Source: Acidovorax facilis
Lineage (GTDB): Bacteria; Pseudomonadota; Gammaproteobacteria; Burkholderiales; Burkholderiaceae_C
Assembly (NCBI RefSeq): GCF_023913775.1
Contig: NZ_JAMXAX010000010.1
Span: forward strand, 1 to 64,000
Length of the DNA stretch: 64,000 nt
Direction of reading: 5' to 3'
Below are positions 49,598-58,516 of the stretch, in pieces. The translations under genes were made by a program, and so were the position numbers. Each line of letters starts with the position of its first letter. Position 1 is the stretch's first letter. The notes beneath the pieces were generated by a model. The model saw only the letters and a list, made by a program, of their open reading frames with translations, ran no database searches and had not been told where the DNA came from.

Positions 49598-50980
49598 ATG
49601 CAAAGCATCCCTTCTGAGAACGTGGTGGACCTGCTGCTCGACGCGGTCTGCGTCGTCCATGTGGACAGCACCATTGAGTTTGTAAGCCCGGCGTTCGAGC
49701 GCATCTTTGGCTACGCCCCCGAGGAAGTCATTGGCAAGCGCATGTTCGACCTGGTGCACCCCGAAGACCTGGCCGTCACCCAAAGCCAGGCGCAGCGTGT
49801 GATGGATGGCCATCTGCAGTTGCAGTTTGAAAACCGCTATGTGCGCAAGGATGGCTCCATCGCGCACGTCCGCTGGACTGCGCGCTGGTTGCCTGACAAG
49901 CAGCGGCGGCTGGCGGTGGCGCACGACATCACCGAGCGCAAGTTCACCGAGTCCATGCAGGCGGTGATCTATGCCATCTCCGAAGCCGCTCACACCACAC
50001 ACAACCTGCAGGCGCTGTTCCAGCACATTCACCAGATCATCGGGCGCCTGCTGCCTGCCACCAACTTCGCGGTCGCGCTCTACGACGCCTGCAGTGATTC
50101 ATTGAGTTTTCCGTACCACGTCAACGAACCGGGCGCCGCCCCCACGCCCCCGGCGCCAGTGCAGGATGCGCTGTGTGCCGAGGTGATCCACAGCGGCAGC
50201 ACCCTTCTGTTGACGCCCGATACCCCCGACAACGCCGACCCCCGCGCCGCGCAACTGCGTCGGCAGCTACCCCAGGAACACGCACCGCTCTACTGGCTGG
50301 GCGTGCCGCTACAAACCCAGAAAGGCGCCATCGGTGCGCTGGTGCTGCAAAGCACCACCGAGCAGGCCCGCTACACCGAAAAAGACAAGGAGCTGCTGCA
50401 GTTTGTCTCCACCCAGGTCGCAGCCGCCATCGAGCGCAAGCAGATGCACGAACGCCTGGAGCACATGGCGCAGTACGACCAGCTCACGCACCTGCCCAAC
50501 CGCCAGCTGTTTCTGGACCGACTCAAGACCGCACTGGCCCGCGCGCGGCGCGACCAAAGCCTGCTGTCGCTGCTGTTCCTCGACCTGGACGACTTCAAGC
50601 AGGTCAACGACAGCCTGGGCCATGCCATGGGCGACCTGCTGCTGCAGCGGGTGGCCCAGCGGCTGCTGGAGTGCGTGCGCGGCTCGGACACCGTCGCGCG
50701 CCTGGGCGGCGACGAATTTGTGGTGCTGCTCGAAGGCGGCCATGCCCGCGAACACGCCGCCGCAGCGGCCGACAAGATCTTGGCAGCCTTCGGCCAGCCA
50801 TTTGACCTGGAAGGTATCCGCCTGAGCATCCAGCCGAGCATCGGCGTGGCCATCTACCCCGAGCATGGGGGCGAAGAACACCGGTTGCTGGGCCATGCCG
50901 ACGAGGCGATGTACCTGTCCAAGAAAAGCGGCGGCAACCAGGTGCGGGTGGCTTCACCCCGGGATGGGCTGGTGCCTTGA
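49598..50980 (+). CDS. PAS-GAF-GGDEF diguanylate cyclase
   Basis: 460 residues, no TM helix, so a cytoplasmic sensor. PAS domain (about 10-130: VVHVDSTIEFVSPAFERIFG, KDGSIAHVRW), GAF domain (about 145-290, TNFAVALYDACSDSLSFPYH) and GGDEF with LPNRQLFLDRL and intact RLGGDEFVVLLEGG. It should make cyclic di-GMP. Start is uncertain: ATG 49598 begins close to the PAS domain; ATG 49562 and further upstream starts are in frame, but the upstream sequence looks like promoter. Confidence 0.88.
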   Translation: MQSIPSENVVDLLLDAVCVVHVDSTIEFVSPAFERIFGYAPEEVIGKRMFDLVHPEDLAVTQSQAQRVMDGHLQLQFENRYVRKDGSIAHVRWTARWLPDKQRRLAVAHDITERKFTESMQAVIYAISEAAHTTHNLQALFQHIHQIIGRLLPATNFAVALYDACSDSLSFPYHVNEPGAAPTPPAPVQDALCAEVIHSGSTLLLTPDTPDNADPRAAQLRRQLPQEHAPLYWLGVPLQTQKGAIGALVLQSTTEQARYTEKDKELLQFVSTQVAAAIERKQMHERLEHMAQYDQLTHLPNRQLFLDRLKTALARARRDQSLLSLLFLDLDDFKQVNDSLGHAMGDLLLQRVAQRLLECVRGSDTVARLGGDEFVVLLEGGHAREHAAAAADKILAAFGQPFDLEGIRLSIQPSIGVAIYPEHGGEEHRLLGHADEAMYLSKKSGGNQVRVASPRDGLVP

Positions 50981-51074
50981 CGCTGATTGCCGCACCGCCA
51001 GCCTGCTGAGCAGACCCGCCGCGCCCTCTCTCTTTTACTCCCACCCAAACCCTTTATTCCAAACGTTCCACGCC

Positions 51075-51542
51075 ATGCTCTACAACGCGCTCCAGCTCGC
51101 CCATGTCCTGTCCATCATCGTGTGGATCGGTGGCATGGTGTTTGCCCATTTCTTTTTGCGCCCCGCAGCGCAGTCGCTGGAGCCCCCGCAGCGCGTGCGG
51201 CTCATGCACGATGTGCTGCAGCGCTTTTTCGCCGCCGTGGGAGTGGCCGTGCTGGTGGTGCTGGGCAGCGGGCTGTGGATGATCGGCCGCGTGGCCAAAC
51301 AAACGGTGCAGGCCGGGGGCAGCTTTGCCATGCCACTGGACTGGACCATCATGGCCACGCTGGGCCTGGCGATGATGGTCATCTTCGGGCACATCCGGTT
51401 TGCGCTGTTCCGACGCCTGCAGCGGGCGGTGGCTGCATCGGACTGGCCCGCCGGCGGCAAGGCCCTGGGCAGCATCCGCAGCTGGGTGGGCGTGAATCTG
51501 GCCCTGGGCGTGGTGATCGTGGTGGTCACGCTGCTCGTCTAA
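51075..51542 (+). CDS. CopD-like four-helix membrane protein
   Basis: 155 residues with four TM helices (about 5-25, 50-72, 88-108, 132-153). LQLAHVLSIIVWIGGMVFAH near the N-terminus, with its conserved His and WxGG, is typical of the CopD-type family of membrane proteins. The family has been linked with copper, but this gene has no copper neighbours and its role is not known. It has its own likely start with no strong ribosome binding site. Confidence 0.78.
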   Translation: MLYNALQLAHVLSIIVWIGGMVFAHFFLRPAAQSLEPPQRVRLMHDVLQRFFAAVGVAVLVVLGSGLWMIGRVAKQTVQAGGSFAMPLDWTIMATLGLAMMVIFGHIRFALFRRLQRAVAASDWPAGGKALGSIRSWVGVNLALGVVIVVVTLLV

Positions 51543-51600
51543 CGGTGGGCGCCCGCAAGCGACCTGTTGGCCACCACACGCCCTGCGCTGTACCCCATTG

Positions 51601-52278
51601 ATGAAACGCATTGCCTGGATCTCTTGTGCGGCCCTGGCCGTGTGCCTGCTCACCGCAGGCGCGGCCAGCTGGTGGGCGCAGCACCGCGTTGACAGTGCCC
51701 TGGCACAGACGGCACAACTGCAGCGCCAAGTGACCGAACTCAACAATGCGCTGCTGGGCTATACCCGCTACACCAGCTACCTCACCGCAGGCAAGCAGAC
51801 GCTGGCCGAGCAGATGAAGCTGCTCGCCGCCACCGTGGTCCGCGAAGAAGGAGCCACGCAGATCATCGAAAAATCGGTGCTGGGCATCGCATCCACCGGG
51901 GTAGTGGCCATCACCTACACCGCCGAATACGCCTTCGGCTTTGACCTGCGCCCCGAAAGCTACGAGCTGCACGCCACCAACGGCGGCATCGAGGTGCACA
52001 TCCACCGCCCCGCGCTGGTGGCCGCACCAGCCGTTACCAACCTGAAGCACCGCATCCTCTCGGGCGGGCTGCTGACCGACAACAAAGGCGCTGTCATCAA
52101 GCTGAGCCAGGAGGCCGCCAAACGCGCTCGCCAGCAGGGCGAGGCCATGGCGTCCGATCCGGCCGTGCTGGCGCTGTGCGAAAAAAGCCTGACCGAGTTT
52201 CTGTACGGCTTTCTGACCAAACAGCCCGGCGTGAAGCAGGTGCCGCGCATCCGCGTGGTCTACAAACCGTCGGCGTAA
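51601..52278 (+). CDS. Membrane-anchored protein of unknown function
   Basis: 225 residues. An N-terminal signal-anchor (MKRIAWISCAALAVCLLTAG) is followed by a short coiled coil (about 30-50) and a soluble domain with alternating strands (TGVVAITYTAEYAFGFDLRP, then IEVHIHRPALVAAPAVTNLK) and a charged helical C-terminus. The strand pattern is reminiscent of DUF4230-type proteins, but I cannot confirm that. It would face the periplasm. 58 nt after the CopD-like gene, so possibly in one operon. Confidence 0.7.
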   Translation: MKRIAWISCAALAVCLLTAGAASWWAQHRVDSALAQTAQLQRQVTELNNALLGYTRYTSYLTAGKQTLAEQMKLLAATVVREEGATQIIEKSVLGIASTGVVAITYTAEYAFGFDLRPESYELHATNGGIEVHIHRPALVAAPAVTNLKHRILSGGLLTDNKGAVIKLSQEAAKRARQQGEAMASDPAVLALCEKSLTEFLYGFLTKQPGVKQVPRIRVVYKPSA

Positions 52279-52400
52279 GGGCCTGCTCCTACCCCAATTC
52301 CCCACCCGTGGTGCTGACCCTCATGGTCCTGAGTGCATTGCGGCCGTGCGCCACAGAGCGGTACCACCGCACGTACCATGGTGGACAAGGAGTTCTGACT

Positions 52401-54245
52401 TTGTTCCGTTTTTTCGAAAGCCGCCTTCCCCCTTATCCCCCCGCCGAACCTCACCTGCCCCCCAAAGACTTCATGGCCTTTGTGTGGGATGGCACCCGTG
52501 GCCTGCGTGGCTATGTAGCAGCCATGGCAGGCCTGTCTGCGGCCATCGCCATCTATGAAGCGCTGCTGTTTGCGGTGCTCGGCCATGTGGTGGACTGGAT
52601 CTCCAGCACAGCCCCAGGTGCGCTGTGGGCCGAGCGCAAAGGAGAGTTGATTGGCATCACCGCCCTGCTCCTGGCCTCGGTGCTGCTGGTGGCCGTGCAG
52701 ACCAGCATCAAGCACCAAGTGCTGGCCATCAACTTCCCACTGCGCTTGCGCTGGAACTTTCACCGCCTGATGCTGGGCCAGAGCATGGCGTTCTACGCGG
52801 ACGAGTTTGCGGGCCGCATCACCACCAAGATCATGCAGACGGCCCTTGCCGTGCGCGACATGATCTTCACGACCACCGACGTGGTGATCGGCATGGGCAT
52901 CTACCTTGTCACCATCCTCGTGTTGCTGGCCGGGTTTGACGCACGGCTGCTGGCGCCTTTTGCCGCTTGGATGGTGGCCTATGGCCTGGCCTGCTGGTAC
53001 TTTGTGCCGCGCCTGGGCAAGGTGGGCAAGGCGCAGGCCGATGCGCGCTCGGTAATGACCGGGCGCATCACCGACGCGTACACCAACATCGCCACCGTCA
53101 AGCTGTTCTCGCACACGCGGCGCGAGTCTGAATTTGCGCGTGCCGCCATGGACGCGTTCAAGCTCACGGGCTATGCCCAGATGCGCCTGGTGAGCCGGTT
53201 CGAGATCGTGAACCACATCCTGGTGGTGGCCATGATCCTCAGCGCCTGCGGCACCGCACTGTGGCTGTGGTCGGCGGGCGAAGTCGGTGCCGGTGCCGTG
53301 GCCGCCGTCACCGCCATGACCCTGCGCGTGTCCGGCCACGCCCACTGGGTGATGTGGGAGATGACCACCCTGTTCGAGAGCGTGGGCACCATCCAGGATG
53401 GCATCAATACGCTGACCAAACCCCGCACCGTGGTGGACGCGCCCGACGCTAAACCACTCGTTGTGACGCAGGGCGAAGTGCATTTTGAGGACATGACCTT
53501 TGCCTACGGCAGCGGCCCCGGGGCCCGCCCGGTCATCGACCGGCTCAACCTGACCATCCGCCCCGGCGAGAAAATCGGCCTGATTGGCCGCTCGGGCGCG
53601 GGCAAGTCCACGCTGGTCAACCTGCTGCTGCGCTTTCATGACGTGCAGTCGGGCCGCATCCTGATCGACGGGCAGGACATCGCCCATGTCACGCAGGACA
53701 GCCTGCGCCGCAACATCGGCATGGTCACGCAAGACACCTCGCTGCTGCACCGCTCCATGCGCGACAACATCCTGTATGGCCGCCCCGACGCCAGCGAGGC
53801 CGACCTGCACCAGGCGGCCGAGCGCGCCGAGGCGGCGGATTTCATCGCCACGCTCACCGACCTGCAGGGCCGCACCGGCTACGAGGCACATGTGGGCGAG
53901 CGCGGCGTCAAACTCTCGGGCGGCCAGCGCCAGCGCGTGGCCATTGCACGCGTGATGCTCAAGGACGCGCCCATCCTGCTGCTGGACGAAGCCACCAGCG
54001 CGCTCGACTCCGAGGTCGAAGCCGCCATTCAGCAAAGCCTGGACGGGCTGATGCAAGGCAAGACTGTGATCGCCATTGCCCACCGCCTGTCCACCATTGC
54101 CGCCATGGACCGCCTCATCGTGATGGACGCAGGCCGCATCGTCGAAGAAGGCACCCACGCCCAGCTGCTGGGCCAGGGCGGCGTGTACGCCCGGCTGTGG
54201 GGGCACCAGAGCGGCGGGTTCCTGGGCGAATCGGAAGAAGACTGA
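52401..54245 (+). CDS. ABC exporter, fused permease-ATPase (MsbA/multidrug type)
   Basis: 614 residues with six TM helices (about 30-310) and a C-terminal ATPase: Walker A GLIGRSGAGKST, Q-loop MVTQDTSLLHRS, signature LSGGQRQRVAIARVM, Walker B ILLLDEATSALDSE and H-loop IAHRLSTI. Works as a dimer; the substrate is unknown. I chose a TTG at 52401 because AAGGAG lies 8 nt upstream at 52387-52392; the first in-frame ATG (52473) would drop the N-terminal cytoplasmic stretch and has no such site. Confidence 0.9.
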   Translation: MFRFFESRLPPYPPAEPHLPPKDFMAFVWDGTRGLRGYVAAMAGLSAAIAIYEALLFAVLGHVVDWISSTAPGALWAERKGELIGITALLLASVLLVAVQTSIKHQVLAINFPLRLRWNFHRLMLGQSMAFYADEFAGRITTKIMQTALAVRDMIFTTTDVVIGMGIYLVTILVLLAGFDARLLAPFAAWMVAYGLACWYFVPRLGKVGKAQADARSVMTGRITDAYTNIATVKLFSHTRRESEFARAAMDAFKLTGYAQMRLVSRFEIVNHILVVAMILSACGTALWLWSAGEVGAGAVAAVTAMTLRVSGHAHWVMWEMTTLFESVGTIQDGINTLTKPRTVVDAPDAKPLVVTQGEVHFEDMTFAYGSGPGARPVIDRLNLTIRPGEKIGLIGRSGAGKSTLVNLLLRFHDVQSGRILIDGQDIAHVTQDSLRRNIGMVTQDTSLLHRSMRDNILYGRPDASEADLHQAAERAEAADFIATLTDLQGRTGYEAHVGERGVKLSGGQRQRVAIARVMLKDAPILLLDEATSALDSEVEAAIQQSLDGLMQGKTVIAIAHRLSTIAAMDRLIVMDAGRIVEEGTHAQLLGQGGVYARLWGHQSGGFLGESEED

Positions 54246-54359
54246 GTCGGCGAGGACGGATACGAGCCACATGGGCGACACGCTGTCGCGCACGCGGCTG
54301 TGCGGCGGGTGTGTTGTCCCTACGGTGGCGGGTTTCAACCACCGGATGGAATCGCACCA

Positions 54360-54701
54360 ATGATCAAAGTCACCGCCGTTTACCGCTGGCGTGAAGGCGC
54401 CACCTTCAACCACGACTACTACCACTCCGAGCACATGCGCATCGCCCGCGCAGCATTGCAGCCGCTGGGCCTGGTGCGGCTGGAGAGCGACCGTGTTCTC
54501 TACCCTGGCGAGCCGCGCCCGGGACAGGTGGTGGCGCTCACCAACGCATTCTTCAGCGACCTGAAGCAGGCCCAAACGGCCGCCAAGGCGACGATGGCCG
54601 AGCTGTCGGCAGACATTCCTAACTACACCAACATCCAGCCCGAGTCGTACTTTGCGCAGATGCTGGCGCACGAGGTAACGACCGGTCAAGAACGCGCTTA
54701 G
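54360..54701 (+). CDS. EthD-family small protein
   Basis: 113 residues predicted to form a ferredoxin-like alpha/beta barrel: IKVTAVYRWREGATFNHDYY, then HSEHMRIARAALQPLGLVRL with the conserved His of the EthD family. EthD-like proteins are small dimeric proteins in degradation or polyketide pathways, often of unknown role. No such pathway is adjacent. Its stop overlaps the stop of the convergent Sel1-repeat gene. Confidence 0.75.
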   Translation: MIKVTAVYRWREGATFNHDYYHSEHMRIARAALQPLGLVRLESDRVLYPGEPRPGQVVALTNAFFSDLKQAQTAAKATMAELSADIPNYTNIQPESYFAQMLAHEVTTGQERA

Positions 54702-56692
54702 CCGCGCTCGCGCACCGCCTTGAACAGCAGGCCCAGGCATACGGCCATGCCCACCATCGGCACTGCGGCCAATACGGCCACCACAGCGCGCGCCAGGGGC
54801 GACCAGTCAAAGTCGCGCGCTGTGCGCCAGGCACCAAAGGCTGCGACCAGTCCCAGGCCAAACATGCCCATGCGGAAGCTCGCACCGGGCTTGAAGAAGG
54901 CGATGAGCAGCACGGCATTGGCGACGCCGATGGCCAGCGCAACATGGCCCAGGTGGAGGGAAAACGAGGACTGTGCGCCGTGCCTGTGCCCGTCGTCTTC
55001 CTCCTCCTCATCGTCCACCCGGCTGCGCCAGCGGCTGGGCGACGGCGGCTGGGAAGGCTGGGCACGCGCAGGCGCTACGGGGGCTGCAGGGGCACCATCG
55101 GCCCGCCCCCACTCCGTGGCGGACAGTCCTGCAGCAACTGCACCAGCCACTGCGGCAGATGACGAGGCGCCAGGCGCTGCGATGCTGGGCGACAGCCCAC
55201 GCTCCTGCAGCACGGCGCGCAGCCGCCCCGGCTCGCGCAAGGCCGTCACCACCGCCCGCACAGGCCCCTGGTCCTGTGGCTTGATGCGCAGGTCGGCAAT
55301 CTGCATGGTGGTGCCACGCGTATTGGCCAGCATGAACAACGCCTTGGCCACCATTGCGTCTTTGGGGCCGCCCTTGCCGCTTTCGACGAAGGTGCCCAGG
55401 TTGTACGTGGCGTCGGCGCGGCCTGCCTCGGCCGCCTGGGCATACCAGGCGCGGGCCTCGGCCAGGTTCACGGGGCCGCCATAGCGGCCATGTTCGTCGC
55501 TGGTGCCCAGGTGAAACGCGGCGTGCGGATCGCCCTCGCGGGCGTACCAGCCCGGCAGGTCGCGCAGGGGGTTGCCGGTCCACACCACCGGCGCCGGCGC
55601 AGGCGCGGCCGGGGTCATGGGCGCAAGGCTCAGGCCACCCGGCGATTCTGACGCTTCCTGGGCCTGCTTCTTTTTCAGCGCCTGCTGCCGCTGCTCTTGC
55701 GCGGCGGCGTTCCACTTCGCGGTCTGCTGCGTGTCCACTGGCCCACCCCAACCGCGCTCGTGCATAACGGCCAAGAGGCGCTTGGCGGGCTCGTAATCCC
55801 ATTCGGCCGCACGCTGGCACCAGGTGCGGGCGTTTTCGTAGTTGGGCTGCTCCCAGCCGATCACGACATCCAGCGCGTGCAGGAAAGCCGCGACCTCATG
55901 CCCCTGTGCTGCGGCGGGCTCCAGGGCGTCGGTGGCTTCAATGCGCCTGCGCGAGTACAGCGCCAACTGTTCGCAGCGGGCCACAGCGTCGTCCACCGCC
56001 TTGCGCTCTTCGTCCACGATGCGCAGCAATTGTTCCCCAGGGGCAGCCTTCAGTCGCACCATCAGTGCCTGTACACGCTCCTTGGCTTGTTCCGGAAAGC
56101 GCCCATAGAAGGCTTGGGCATCCTTGCGGGTCTCTGCGTCGTGGACGCCCATCAACTGCAGCGCGGCCGCCAGGTCGAAGTGCCTGCGCTGGCCCATGGT
56201 GCCAAAGCGCAGCGCACGGCCCAGGGCGTAGAGGGCGTGGGGGTTGCCGCGCGCAGCCCAGTGGCGGTATTCGGCCCAGGCGGTGGCGTCGTCGCCCGCC
56301 TTGCGGGCGCGCGCCGCACGCTGCACGGGCAGATCGGGCTCTTCGGGCGCATCGCCGTTTCCCAGGTAGTGCACGCCGCTTTGCGGGTCGTACAGGTTCA
56401 GGCCCAGGCGCACTGCCTGCTCCCAGCCATCATCAAACGGAGCGCCCCAATCCGAAGCGCGGGTGTTGATGCCCACGCCCCAGGTGGGGTCGGTCATTTC
56501 AGGGCCACCAAGGTAGATGTCCCAGAACCCGGGAGAGCGCTGCTCGACGGCCTTGGCCCAGGCCGTGAACTTGGGGTTCATCGGCACCTGGGGGCCCGCC
56601 TCCGCACGCTCGTACTGCGCGTCCGCCTCGGCCTTGGTGGTGGGCCAGGGCCAATCGGCGGGCTTTTCCCAGATCTGGATGGTGTAGCTCAC
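54698..56692 (-). CDS. Sel1-like repeat protein with C-terminal membrane helices
   Basis: 664 residues from a GTG with GGAGG 6-7 nt upstream. An N-terminal domain of ~100 residues (SYTIQIWEKPADWPWPTTKA; GPEMTDPTWGVGIN) of unknown function, then Sel1-type repeats (AEYRHWAARGNPHALYALGR; ARTWCQRAAEWDYEPAKRLL; ARAWYAQAAEAGRADATYNL), an Ala/Pro-rich linker, an acidic run (DDEEEEDD) and three TM helices (about 585-660). Sel1 repeats usually hold protein complexes together. Function unknown. The GTG start is chosen by the strong ribosome binding site. Confidence 0.82.
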   Translation of the reverse strand: MSYTIQIWEKPADWPWPTTKAEADAQYERAEAGPQVPMNPKFTAWAKAVEQRSPGFWDIYLGGPEMTDPTWGVGINTRASDWGAPFDDGWEQAVRLGLNLYDPQSGVHYLGNGDAPEEPDLPVQRAARARKAGDDATAWAEYRHWAARGNPHALYALGRALRFGTMGQRRHFDLAAALQLMGVHDAETRKDAQAFYGRFPEQAKERVQALMVRLKAAPGEQLLRIVDEERKAVDDAVARCEQLALYSRRRIEATDALEPAAAQGHEVAAFLHALDVVIGWEQPNYENARTWCQRAAEWDYEPAKRLLAVMHERGWGGPVDTQQTAKWNAAAQEQRQQALKKKQAQEASESPGGLSLAPMTPAAPAPAPVVWTGNPLRDLPGWYAREGDPHAAFHLGTSDEHGRYGGPVNLAEARAWYAQAAEAGRADATYNLGTFVESGKGGPKDAMVAKALFMLANTRGTTMQIADLRIKPQDQGPVRAVVTALREPGRLRAVLQERGLSPSIAAPGASSSAAVAGAVAAGLSATEWGRADGAPAAPVAPARAQPSQPPSPSRWRSRVDDEEEEDDGHRHGAQSSFSLHLGHVALAIGVANAVLLIAFFKPGASFRMGMFGLGLVAAFGAWRTARDFDWSPLARAVVAVLAAVPMVGMAVCLGLLFKAVRERG

Positions 56693-56863
56693 AGGTCCCT
56701 CCTCGGATGCCGCTGGGTGCGCGACGTGTTGTGGTGTTGTCTTTCGTCAAGTGCGAGCGAATTCTAGGAGCGGCCCCCCGCCATGCCCCAGAGGCGCACC
56801 CCACCAATTTGTCCAGTGACGCACCAGCACCACACCCGGATGTTGGCGCGCAGTTTTGGGTAA

Positions 56864-56925
56864 AAATGGGCCTCTGCGCTCGTCCACCAAGACCAAATAG
56901 CTCCTACTTTTATAGCAATCCTATG
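56864..56925 (+). repeat. 45-50 nt interspersed repeat, upstream of the HTH gene
   Basis: AAAAATGGGCCTCTGCGCTC, then GTCCACCAAGACCAAATAGC and TCCTACTTTTATAGCAATC. It ends at the start codon of the next gene. Confidence 0.7.
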
Positions 56926-57261
56926 TCCCAGCCGCCACGCCCTGCCCTCGCTCTCGCCATGTCTGTGCCCACCGGCGATCAGCTCAAGGCCGCCCGCACT
57001 GCCGCGGGGCTGAGCCAGGCCCAGGCGGCCGAACTCATGGGCTACCCGCTGCAGACCGGCAGCCGGGGCGGCGTGCAGTCGCGCACCTGGCAGGCGCTGG
57101 AGAGCATGAGCGACGAGCGCAACATGCAGGGGCCGGTGTTTGCGATGTTTCTGCTGCTGACGGGCCAGCACCCCGATTTCCACTTGGAACGCAACAAGCG
57201 GCCAGACAGCGCGCACGGCCCAGAAGCGGCAGACGGCAAGGAAACTGCCTCTTCCAAATAG
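56923..57261 (+). CDS. Small helix-turn-helix (XRE-like) protein
   Basis: 112 residues (100 if the ATG at 56959 is used). A single HTH, TGDQLKAARTAAGLSQAQAA, then ELMGYPLQTGSRGGVQSRTW, with a trailing region MQGPVFAMFLLLTGQHPDFH, resembles a stand-alone Cro/C1-type DNA-binding domain. The lack of any further domain makes it a short regulator or an orphan of a plasmid or phage type. No ribosome binding site is obvious for either start. Divergent from the Sel1-repeat gene. Confidence 0.7.
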   Translation: MSQPPRPALALAMSVPTGDQLKAARTAAGLSQAQAAELMGYPLQTGSRGGVQSRTWQALESMSDERNMQGPVFAMFLLLTGQHPDFHLERNKRPDSAHGPEAADGKETASSK

Positions 57262-57322
57262 TCGCCCCGCCACGCACCGCCCGTGGCCCGAGAGACTGGC
57301 GCGGCCCAGGCCAGTGCCCCCC

Positions 57323-57411
57323 GCGCAAGGGCCGCCCCGCCGCGCAGGGGGCGTCCCCCTCCCGCGCAGCGAGAGAGGGGGAAGGCGCGAAGCGACTCAG
57401 GGGGTGCCCCC
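57323..57411 (-). repeat. GC-rich CCCTGAG intergenic repeat, copy 2
   Basis: On the minus strand: CCCCCTGAGTCGCTTCGCGC, CTTCCCCCTCTCTCGCTGCG, and GGCGGGGCGGCCCTTGC, in the same order as copies 1 and 3. It separates the HTH gene from the Bug gene. Confidence 0.75.
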
Positions 57412-57415
57412 TTCT

Positions 57416-58414
57416 TCAATCTACCTTGATGTTTGCCGCCTTGATCACCTGGGCCCACTTCTCCACCTCGGCCTTCTGGAAAGCGGCGATCTGCGTGGTG
57501 TTGAGGTCGGCGGGCTCCATGCCAAAGCCCTTCAGGCGGGTCTGCATGTCGGGCTGGGCCAGGATCTTGCGGATCTCGTCATGCAGGCGCGTGACCACAG
57601 GCGTGGGCGTGCCAGCCGGCACAAAGATGGCCTGCCAGGACTGCACCTGGAAGTCCTTGAGTTCTGCCACGCCGGACTCGGCCACGGTGGGCACGTCGGG
57701 CATGGAGGCCAGGCGCTGGGGCGAGGTGACGGCAATGGCGCGCAGTTTGCCGCTCTGGATGTGCGGCGCGGCCACCACCGTGGTGTCAAACATCATGTCC
57801 ACCTGGCCGCTGATCACATCCTGGATGGCCGGGCCACTGCCTTTGTAGGGGATGTGGGTGAACTTCACGCCCGACTTGTAGGCCAGCAACTCCACCGCCA
57901 AATGCTGCGAGCTGCCTGTGCCGGCCGAGGCCGACGACAGGCCGCCTTGCTTGGCCTTCGCCCCCGCCAGCACGTCCTTGAGGGTTTTGTAAGGGCTGTT
58001 GGCCGCCACCACCAGCACGACCGGGTTGGCGCCGATCAGCGTGACGGGGCTGAAGGACTTGATGGGGTCGTAGCCCAGCTTGGGGTAGAGGCTCACGTTG
58101 ATGGCGTGCGAGCTGACGGTGCCGCCCAGCAGGGTGTAGCCATCCGGCGCAGAGCGCGCAGCAGCTTCAGAGCCGATGCTGCCCGCCGCGCCGCCCTTGT
58201 TCTCCACCACCACCGTGGTGCCCAGGGCAGTACCCAGTTGCTGGCCAATCAGCCGCGCCAGCGTGTCGGTGGTGCCACCTGCAGCAAACGGCACCATGTA
58301 GGTGATGGGCTTGCCGGTGGGCCAGGTGCCCTGGGCTGTGGCGGGCAGGCTGACAAGGGTGCTGAAGGCTGCGGCCGCCAGGGCGGCGGTGTGGATGAGG
58401 GTTCTGCGTTGCAT
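57416..58414 (-). CDS. Bug-type TTT substrate-binding protein 1
   Basis: 332 residues. A signal peptide (about 1-27, LPATAQ) exports it to the periplasm. The Bug signature is present: ITYMVPFAAGGTTDTLARLI, VVENKGGAAGSIGSEAAARS, PDGYTLLGG and SSASAGTGSSQHLAVEL. Such proteins bind a carboxylic acid for a tripartite tricarboxylate transporter, but no membrane subunits are in the window. AGGAGA lies 6 nt before the ATG. On the same strand downstream of the lactonase-type gene (103 nt), so the two may share a promoter. Confidence 0.9.
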   Translation of the reverse strand: MQRRTLIHTAALAAAAFSTLVSLPATAQGTWPTGKPITYMVPFAAGGTTDTLARLIGQQLGTALGTTVVVENKGGAAGSIGSEAAARSAPDGYTLLGGTVSSHAINVSLYPKLGYDPIKSFSPVTLIGANPVVLVVAANSPYKTLKDVLAGAKAKQGGLSSASAGTGSSQHLAVELLAYKSGVKFTHIPYKGSGPAIQDVISGQVDMMFDTTVVAAPHIQSGKLRAIAVTSPQRLASMPDVPTVAESGVAELKDFQVQSWQAIFVPAGTPTPVVTRLHDEIRKILAQPDMQTRLKGFGMEPADLNTTQIAAFQKAEVEKWAQVIKAANIKVD

Positions 58415-58516
58415 GGTGATGTCTCCTGGGTGTTTTGTGGATGGTGAACGGAACGGCGATAGAAAAACGGAGCGCAAAAAAGCCGGTGCGGCTGGCGCGT
58501 GCAATGCAATGGACGC

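Noticed and set aside
52260-54740. 826-codon open frame on the minus strand opposite the ABC exporter
   Set aside because: Composition is His/Val/Gly-rich without any domain; it is the antisense shadow typical of high-GC DNA, while the plus strand has all ABC motifs.
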